DNA of 33,865 nucleotides, taken from Xenophilus sp. L33 (GTDB lineage: Bacteria; Pseudomonadota; Gammaproteobacteria; Burkholderiales; Burkholderiaceae_C). Within the stretch, counting starts at the first letter, position 1. Each line of letters opens with the position of its first letter. The notes under the pieces are model-generated. The model saw only the letters and a list, made by a program, of their open reading frames with translations. It was not told where the DNA came from and made no database searches. This document shows positions 27,005-33,865 of the stretch, one piece after another. The stretch covers positions 1-33,865 of the forward strand of contig NZ_LMUW01000092.1 in the NCBI RefSeq assembly GCF_009765735.1, in the 5' to 3' direction. Both the position numbers and the translations under genes were made by a program.

Positions 27005-28120
27005 ATGCCGGCGCCCGCGCACAAGACCGTCGCCCTGCCGCTGGTGTTCGCCTACGCGGCGCTGATCGTCTACGCCAGCCTCTACCCGTTCACCGGCTGG
27101 CGCGACCAGGGCATCGCGCCCTGGGCCTACATCGTGGCGCCCTGGCCCAAGTACTGGACCGCCTTCGACATCTGGGTGAACGTCGTCGGCTACATGCCCT
27201 TCGGCTTCCTGGTGGCCCTGGCCCTGCTGCGCAGCCGGCCGGAGCGCAGCGGCCTCTCGGCCGTGCTCTGGGCGACGCTGGCCGGCGGCGCGATCTCCTT
27301 CACCATGGAATCGCTGCAGAGCTACATCCCGGTTCGGGTCGCCTCCAACCTCGACCTGGGCACCAACATCCTGGGCGCGCTGCTCGGCGCGGTCGTCGCC
27401 GCGCTGCTCGACCGCTTCGGCGCCATAGGCTACTGGCAGCGCACCCGCTCGCAATGGTTCTTCGCCGACTCGCGCGGCGGTCTGGTCCTGCTGGCGCTGT
27501 GGCCGGTGGCGCTGCTGTTTCCGGCGGCGGTCACCTTCGGGCTGGGGCAGGTGTTCGAGCGGCTCGAATCGGGCATCGCCGACCTGCTGGTGGACACGCC
27601 CTTCCTCGACTGGCTCCCGGTGCGCCAGTTCGAGCTCGAACCGCTGGTGCCCGGCGTCGAACTGCTGTGCGTCCTGCTGGGGGCGCTGGTGCCCTGCCTG
27701 CTGAGCTTCATGGTCACCCGTTCGGCGGTGCGGCGGGCGATCGTGCTGCCGCTGGTGCTGCTGGCCGGGCTGGCGGTGTCAGCGCTCTCGGCCGCGCTCA
27801 GCTACGGGCCTGAGCACGCCTGGGCGTGGCTCGACCTGCCGGTACAGGCCGGCGTGGCGGCGGCGCTGTTCGTCGGCGTGCTGCTGATGGGCGTGCCGCG
27901 CCGCTTCTGCGCGGCGCTGCTGCTGATCGTCCAGGTGGTGCACCTGAGCCTCCTGAACCAGGCGCCCGAGAGCGCCTATTTCGCCCAGACGCTGGCGACC
28001 TGGGAGCAGGGACGCTTCATCCGCTTCCACGGGCTGGCGCAGTGGCTGGGCTGGATCTGGCCATTCGCGGCGTTGGCCTACGTGCTGACGGTGCTGTCGC
28101 GCCGGCCCCGGGAAGGCTGA
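27005..28120 (+). CDS. VanZ-family membrane protein
   Basis: A 371-residue protein with about nine or ten hydrophobic segments. The N-terminal third is a VanZ-like domain: NVVGYMPFGFLVAL near residues 59-72 and ESLQSYIPVRVASNLDLGTNILGA near 101-124. The C-terminal two thirds are further membrane segments. VanZ itself raises teicoplanin resistance by an unknown mechanism; the wider family has no settled role. It starts seven bases after hemJ, so it is co-transcribed with it. Confidence 0.85.
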   Translation: MPAPAHKTVALPLVFAYAALIVYASLYPFTGWRDQGIAPWAYIVAPWPKYWTAFDIWVNVVGYMPFGFLVALALLRSRPERSGLSAVLWATLAGGAISFTMESLQSYIPVRVASNLDLGTNILGALLGAVVAALLDRFGAIGYWQRTRSQWFFADSRGGLVLLALWPVALLFPAAVTFGLGQVFERLESGIADLLVDTPFLDWLPVRQFELEPLVPGVELLCVLLGALVPCLLSFMVTRSAVRRAIVLPLVLLAGLAVSALSAALSYGPEHAWAWLDLPVQAGVAAALFVGVLLMGVPRRFCAALLLIVQVVHLSLLNQAPESAYFAQTLATWEQGRFIRFHGLAQWLGWIWPFAALAYVLTVLSRRPREG

Positions 28121-28148
28121 GCGCGCGCCGCAAACCTAGAATGGCGCG

Positions 28149-28496
28149 ATGGCTGCCACTGCAACGCCGGCCGGCTACTACGGCCGTCACATCTTCTTCT
28201 GCCTCAACGATCGCAAGAACGGCGAGGACTCCTGCGCCCACCACGATGCCCAGTCCGGCTTCGACCGCTGCAAGTCGCGGGTCAAGCAGGAAGGCCTGTC
28301 CGGACCGGGCAAGGTCCGGGTCAACAAGGCCGGCTGCCTGGACCGCTGCGCCGGCGGCCCGGTCGCGGTGGTCTATCCGGAGGCGGTCTGGTACACCTTC
28401 GTGGACGCCGACGACATCGACGAGATCGTCGAGTCGCACCTCAAGAAGGGCGAGGTGGTCGAGCGCCTGCTGCTGCCGCCCGACGTGGGCCGCTGA
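28149..28496 (+). CDS. Thioredoxin-like [2Fe-2S] ferredoxin
   Basis: A 115-residue protein with five cysteines: Cys18, Cys29, Cys41, Cys63 and Cys67. The pattern of Cys18 in IFFCLN, Cys29 in DSCAHH and the later GCLDRCAGGP is that of thioredoxin-fold [2Fe-2S] ferredoxins, where four of them bind the cluster. The C-terminal PEAVWYTFVDADDIDEIVESHL matches the family. Its partner is unknown. The stop codon is part of the ribosome site of the next gene (TGAGGAG), so the two are translationally coupled. Confidence 0.9.
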   Translation: MAATATPAGYYGRHIFFCLNDRKNGEDSCAHHDAQSGFDRCKSRVKQEGLSGPGKVRVNKAGCLDRCAGGPVAVVYPEAVWYTFVDADDIDEIVESHLKKGEVVERLLLPPDVGR

Positions 28497-28506
28497 GGAG
28501 CGCGTC

Positions 28507-29139
28507 GTGAATTCCAGCACCGAGCGTCTCCGGCTGACCGGCTCCGCCGGCGCCATCGAGGCCCTGCGCGATGCGCCGGCCGAGGGCGTCGCGCCGGTCG
28601 GCACCGCGATCATCGCCCATCCGCATCCGCTCTTCGGCGGCACCATGGACAACAAGGTGGTGCAGACCCTGGCGCGCGCCTTCGTCGCCTGCGGCTGGAC
28701 GGCAGTGCGCTTCAACTTCCGCGGCGTCGGCACCAGCGACGGCGTCCACGACGAAGGCCGCGGCGAATGCGAGGACATGCTGGCGGTGGTCGCCCAGGCG
28801 GCCGCCGACGGTCCGCTGGCGATCGCCGGCTTCTCCTTCGGCGCCTTCGTCGCGAGCAATGCGCTGGCCCGGCTCTGGAGCGAACGCGACGTCCGCCAGG
28901 TGGTGCTGGTCGGCACGGCGGCCAGCCGCTTTTCGGTGTCGACCCTGCCGCCCGAATCGCACGACCGCACCCTGGTCGTGCACGGCGAGCAGGACGACAC
29001 GGTGCCGCTCCCCGCCGTCATGGACTGGGCCCGACCGCAGTCGCTGCCGGTCACCGTGGTGCCGGGAGGCGGTCATTTCTTTCACGGGCAATTGCCGCTG
29101 CTCAAGAACCTGGTCACCCGCCACCTTCGCGCGGGCTAG
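28507..29139 (+). CDS. Alpha/beta hydrolase
   Basis: A 210-residue cytosolic hydrolase. The triad can be read as Ser110 in GFSFGA, Asp164 in GEQDDTVP and His190 in GGGHFFHG. The early AHPHPLFGGTMDNK and FNFRGVGTSDG are typical of the small YpfH/dienelactone-like group in proteobacteria. The start is a GTG at 28507 with GAGGAG six bases upstream; the longer open frame upstream is a shadow of VanZ and the ferredoxin gene. The substrate is unknown. It is followed after 14 bases by a DD-carboxypeptidase gene. Confidence 0.87.
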   Translation: MNSSTERLRLTGSAGAIEALRDAPAEGVAPVGTAIIAHPHPLFGGTMDNKVVQTLARAFVACGWTAVRFNFRGVGTSDGVHDEGRGECEDMLAVVAQAAADGPLAIAGFSFGAFVASNALARLWSERDVRQVVLVGTAASRFSVSTLPPESHDRTLVVHGEQDDTVPLPAVMDWARPQSLPVTVVPGGGHFFHGQLPLLKNLVTRHLRAG

Positions 29140-29153
29140 TCTCTTCACTCCCC

Positions 29154-30323
29154 ATGAATCGTTTCTCCGAAGTGCTGCGTGCACTTGCGGTGGCCGCCGT
29201 CGCTTCCATCTGCCTCGTCGCCGGCGCGCAGGTGCCGCCCCCGCCCGAAATCGCCGCTCGCAGCTTCATGCTGGTCGACGTCACCGCCGGCCAGACGCTG
29301 GCGCAAAAAGACATCGACACCCAGTTCGAACCCGGCTCGCTGACCAAGCTGATGTCGGCCTACCTGGTCTTCGACGCGCTGCGCGCCAGGAAGCTGACGT
29401 TGACCCAGACGCTGCCGGTCAGCGTCCGGGCCTGGAAGATGCCCGGGTCGCGGATGTTCATCGACCCGCAGATGCAGGTGCCGGTCGAGGACCTGATCAA
29501 GGGCATGGTCGTGCAGTCCGGCAACGACGCCACCACCGTGCTGGCCGAAGGCGTCGGCGGCACGGTCGAGCATTTCGTCGAGCTGATGAACGAGCAGGCG
29601 AAGGCGCTCGGCATGAAGGACACGGTCTTCAAGAACCCCGAAGGCCTGCCGGCGCCGGGCCACCTGACGAGCGCCCGCGACCTGAGCATCCTGGCGACCC
29701 GGCTGATGCACGACTTTCCCGAGGCCATCCCGTACTACGCGATCAAGAAATACCGCTACCCCGGCACGCCGTCGACCAACGACACCAACCGCAACACGCT
29801 GCTGTTCCGCGACCCGACGGTCGATGGCCTGAAGACCGGCCACACCGACGCTTCCGGCTACGGCATGGTGGTCACCGCGAAGCGCGACTTCCCCAACCTG
29901 GCCGCCGGCCGGCGCCTGCTGGCGATCGTGCTCGGCGCCGCCAGCGACAGCGCGCGCGCCAACGAGACCCAGAAGCTGCTCAACTGGGGCTACACCGCCT
30001 ACGACGACGTGCGCCTGTTCGACGCCAACCAGGCCGTGGCGACGCCGCCGGTCTGGAAGGGCAGGGCCGGCTCGGTCAGGCTCGGCCGCACCGAGCCGAT
30101 CGTGGTGGCGGTGCCGTCGGGCGCGGGCGCCAAGATCAGGACGCAGGTCGGCCGGCCCGATCCGCTGATCGCGCCCTTCGCCCGGCTGCAGCCGATCGGC
30201 ACGCTCAAGGTCACGCTGGACGACCAGCCGGTGACCGAGGTGCCGTTGCTGGCGCTCGACGGCGTCGAGCAGTCCGGCGCCCTCGGCCGCGCGTGGGACG
30301 CGATGAGGCTCTGGATCAAGTAG
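29154..30323 (+). CDS. D-alanyl-D-alanine carboxypeptidase (PBP5/6 family)
   Basis: A 389-residue low-molecular-weight PBP that trims the terminal D-Ala of peptidoglycan stems. Residues 1-25 are a signal peptide. The active-site motifs are SLTK with Ser62 and Lys65, SGN at 122-124 and KTG at 227-229. A C-terminal beta domain (about 290-375) precedes the short amphipathic end AWDAMRLWIK, which would anchor the protein to the inner membrane. The ATG at 29154 is the only start that gives a signal peptide; its ribosome site is poor. It is the gene before the str operon. It matches DacA/DacC, and I do not decide between them. Confidence 0.94.
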   Translation: MNRFSEVLRALAVAAVASICLVAGAQVPPPPEIAARSFMLVDVTAGQTLAQKDIDTQFEPGSLTKLMSAYLVFDALRARKLTLTQTLPVSVRAWKMPGSRMFIDPQMQVPVEDLIKGMVVQSGNDATTVLAEGVGGTVEHFVELMNEQAKALGMKDTVFKNPEGLPAPGHLTSARDLSILATRLMHDFPEAIPYYAIKKYRYPGTPSTNDTNRNTLLFRDPTVDGLKTGHTDASGYGMVVTAKRDFPNLAAGRRLLAIVLGAASDSARANETQKLLNWGYTAYDDVRLFDANQAVATPPVWKGRAGSVRLGRTEPIVVAVPSGAGAKIRTQVGRPDPLIAPFARLQPIGTLKVTLDDQPVTEVPLLALDGVEQSGALGRAWDAMRLWIK

Positions 30324-30473
30324 CCGCCGGGTGCTATACTCGTGGGCTTTTCGGAAAAAACCGAAGGGTTTCACGTTTTTGTCGTCTTTCCGCCCCTTTG
30401 TGGTGCCTTGCCTCGCGGCAAGGACCGCGTCACGAAAAGGACCCGGCGAAAGACTTTTGGGATCAATTCACAC
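30324..30473 (+). promoter_or_regulatory. str operon promoter and structured leader
   Basis: An extended -10 (TGC-TATACT, hexamer at 30335-30340) lies just after the carboxypeptidase gene; the -35 is weak, as often seen with extended -10 promoters. The leader contains TTCGG-AAAAAA-CCGAA at 30350-30365 and a strong stem CCTTGCC-TCGC-GGCAAGG at 30406-30423, lengthened by GGT/ACC with one bulged base. The leader of about 125 bases could take part in growth-rate or ribosomal-protein control. Confidence 0.6.
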
Positions 30474-30851
30474 ATGCCAACCATCAATCAACTGGTGCGT
30501 CAGGGTCGAACGGTCGAGAAGATCAATTCGAAGAGCCCTGCCATGCAGAACTCGCCGCAGCGTCGCGGTGTCTGCACCCGGGTCTACACCACGACCCCGA
30601 AAAAGCCGAACTCGGCGCTGCGCAAGGTCGCCAAGGTGCGCCTCACGAACGGCTTCGAAGTCATTTCCTACATCGGCGGCGAAGGCCACAACCTGCAGGA
30701 ACACAGCGTCGTGCTGGTTCGCGGCGGTCGTGTCAAGGACTTGCCCGGTGTCCGCTACCACATCGTGCGCGGTTCGCTCGACTTGCAAGGCGTGAAAGAC
30801 CGCAAGCAGTCGCGTTCCAAGTACGGCGCGAAGCGTCCCAAGAAGGCTTAA
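30474..30851 (+). CDS. rpsL: 30S ribosomal protein S12
   Basis: A 125-residue protein of the decoding centre. The nearly invariant [17 protein letters not shown] segment is at about 40-55, and RVKDLPG is at 86-92. Lys43 and Lys88, the sites of most streptomycin-resistance changes, are wild type, so the allele predicts sensitivity at this locus. It is the first gene of rpsL-rpsG-fusA-tuf. The ATG at 30474 starts the standard [12 protein letters not shown]. Confidence 0.98.
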   Translation: MPTINQLVRQGRTVEKINSKSPAMQNSPQRRGVCTRVYTTTPKKPNSALRKVAKVRLTNGFEVISYIGGEGHNLQEHSVVLVRGGRVKDLPGVRYHIVRGSLDLQGVKDRKQSRSKYGAKRPKKA

Positions 30852-31000
30852 GGCCTTCCGTATTTCATCAAGCGGTGTTCGAGCGCCCTGGCCGGTGCAT
30901 CGAGCGAAGTGACCCGATATTGGGTCGAGTAAGTGAGAGTTCTTGTCGGCTCTCGCGGTGTCTCCCAAGAGGCGCCAACTGAAGCAAAGAGGTTAGAAAA
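30852..31000 (+). promoter_or_regulatory. Structured rpsL-rpsG intergenic leader
   Basis: This 149-base spacer contains the stem GACCC-GATATT-GGGTC at 30911-30926 and GAGAG-N10-CTCTC at 30935-30954, then GAGG upstream of rpsG. In E. coli protein S7 binds the S12-S7 spacer and represses translation. This spacer is in the same place and may do the same job, but the sequence match was not tested. Confidence 0.45.
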
Positions 31001-31474
31001 ATGCCACGTCGTCGCGAAGTCCCCAAACGTGAAATCCTGCCGGATCCGAAGTACGGCAATGTCGAGCTGTCGAAGTTCATGAACGTGATCATGGAAGGCG
31101 GCAAGAAGGCGATCGCCGAGCGCATCATTTATGGCGCGCTCGACCAGATCGAGAAGAAGAACCCGGGCAAGGACCCGGTCGAGGCCTTCACCATCGCCAT
31201 CAACAACGTCAAGCCGATGGTCGAAGTGAAGTCGCGCCGCGTCGGTGGCGCGAACTACCAGGTGCCGGTCGAAGTGCGCCCGGTTCGCCGGCTGGCGCTG
31301 TCGATGCGCTGGATCAAGGAAGCCGCCCGCAAGCGCGGCGAGAAGTCGATGGCCCTGCGCCTGGCCAACGAACTCATGGAAGCCACGGAAGGCCGTGGCG
31401 GTGCCATGAAGAAGCGCGACGAAGTGCACCGCATGGCCGAGGCCAACAAGGCCTTCAGCCACTTCCGCTTCTAA
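31001..31474 (+). CDS. rpsG: 30S ribosomal protein S7
   Basis: A 157-residue protein that nucleates assembly of the 30S head and contacts E-site tRNA. It begins [20 protein letters not shown] and contains [13 protein letters not shown] and the C-terminal [21 protein letters not shown] lies upstream of the ATG at 31001. In the str operon S7 is the usual translational repressor. Confidence 0.98.
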   Translation: MPRRREVPKREILPDPKYGNVELSKFMNVIMEGGKKAIAERIIYGALDQIEKKNPGKDPVEAFTIAINNVKPMVEVKSRRVGGANYQVPVEVRPVRRLALSMRWIKEAARKRGEKSMALRLANELMEATEGRGGAMKKRDEVHRMAEANKAFSHFRF

Positions 31475-31504
31475 ACCCGCCGTCCCTTTTTTCAGACAGG
31501 CTGG

Positions 31505-31539
31505 AAGCCCGAACCACCGAGACCGGTGGGCGGGCTTTC
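31505..31539 (+). terminator. Long hairpin between rpsG and fusA, possible attenuator
   Basis: AAGCCCG at 31505-31511 pairs with CGGGCTT at 31531-31537, enclosing the stem CCACCG-AGAC-CGGTGG at 31514-31529. The stem is strong, but only three T bases follow, so full termination is unlikely. It could reduce read-through, pause polymerase or set an mRNA processing point between the ribosomal-protein and elongation-factor genes. Confidence 0.5.
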
Positions 31540-31562
31540 ATCCGTTATCGGAGTAAATTTTC

Positions 31563-33662
<2,100 letters not shown>

Positions 33663-33676
33663 GCAAACAAGTTCTG

Positions 33677-33752
33677 TCTGCGACCGTGTGCCCTTCGCTG
33701 CCCGTGGCGAAGGAATCAGCAACGCGGTGCAGACGTTAAACCTCACACGGGC
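33677..33752 (+). promoter_or_regulatory. Nested stem-loop with possible pseudoknot before tuf
   Basis: In the 112-base fusA-tuf spacer an outer stem pairs 33677-33687 with 33725-33734: ten base pairs with one bulged G. An inner stem CCTTCGC/GCGAAGG pairs 33693-33699 with 33708-33714. The inner loop contains GCCCGTG (33701-33707), a perfect complement of CACGGGC at 33746-33752, which lies 22 bases before the tuf start. An alternative pairing of CCGTGTG (33685-33691) with CACACGG (33744-33750) would break the outer stem. This looks like a structured regulatory RNA; its function is unknown. Confidence 0.5.
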
Positions 33753-33771
33753 GATGCTCTTTCAAGGATAG

Positions 33772-33865
<94 letters not shown>

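Overview
The window is high-GC bacterial DNA with dense, short-spaced genes. The gene content and protein sequences point to a betaproteobacterium of the order Burkholderiales, probably Comamonadaceae or a close family. Supporting signs are gatCAB divergent from mreBCD, a DUF4148 protein, a DUF4124 protein, a Mg-type HemB and betaproteobacterial-looking S12, S7 and EF-G. This placement is inferred from reading the sequence, not from a search. No insertion sequences, CRISPR arrays, tRNA or rRNA genes were seen.

Layout. 1-1151 (minus): the start of a TRAP-transporter permease gene and its periplasmic binding protein. 1240-5064: an HxlR regulator divergent from an SDR oxidoreductase, then two more SDR genes (minus) divergent from a LysR regulator, with a clear inverted repeat in the shared promoter. 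5091-7301: xthA and pyrE in a very tight divergent pair, with a DUF4124 coiled-coil protein after pyrE. 7335-10616 (minus): gatC-gatA-gatB. 10842-15717 (plus): the rod-shape operon mreB-mreC-mreD-mrdA; rodA does not follow mrdA. 15965-17614 (minus): a GMC oxidoreductase, separated from mrdA by two terminator hairpins.

17732-21835 (plus): an MCE-type lipid transport operon. It holds a STAS-MlaE fusion, the MlaF ATPase, a long MlaD-like MCE protein and a PqiC-like outer-membrane lipoprotein, followed by a small phosphodiesterase. There is no mlaC or separate mlaB, so the set looks like a hybrid of Mla and Pqi systems. 21832-23249 (minus): an SDR and a MarC-family membrane protein. 23325-25163 (plus): a DsbA-type isomerase, a dienelactone hydrolase and a DUF4148 secreted protein. 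25230-28120: hemB (minus), a 337-base non-coding region, then a HemJ-like gene and a VanZ-family gene (plus). The non-coding region holds a perfect palindrome and a candidate small RNA with an anti-Shine-Dalgarno loop. 28149-30323 (plus): a thioredoxin-like ferredoxin, an alpha/beta hydrolase and a D-Ala-D-Ala carboxypeptidase. 30474-33865 (plus): the str operon rpsL-rpsG-fusA-tuf (tuf cut by the window end).

Much of the window concerns the cell envelope (MreBCD/PBP2, DD-carboxypeptidase, MCE lipid transport) and translation (GatCAB, str operon). The most interesting non-coding signals are the candidate sRNA at about 26406-26507 and a nested stem-loop with possible pseudoknot just before tuf at 33677-33752. 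The most interesting protein-level signals are the MCE operon composition and the 118-residue Ala/Lys-rich tail on MreC.
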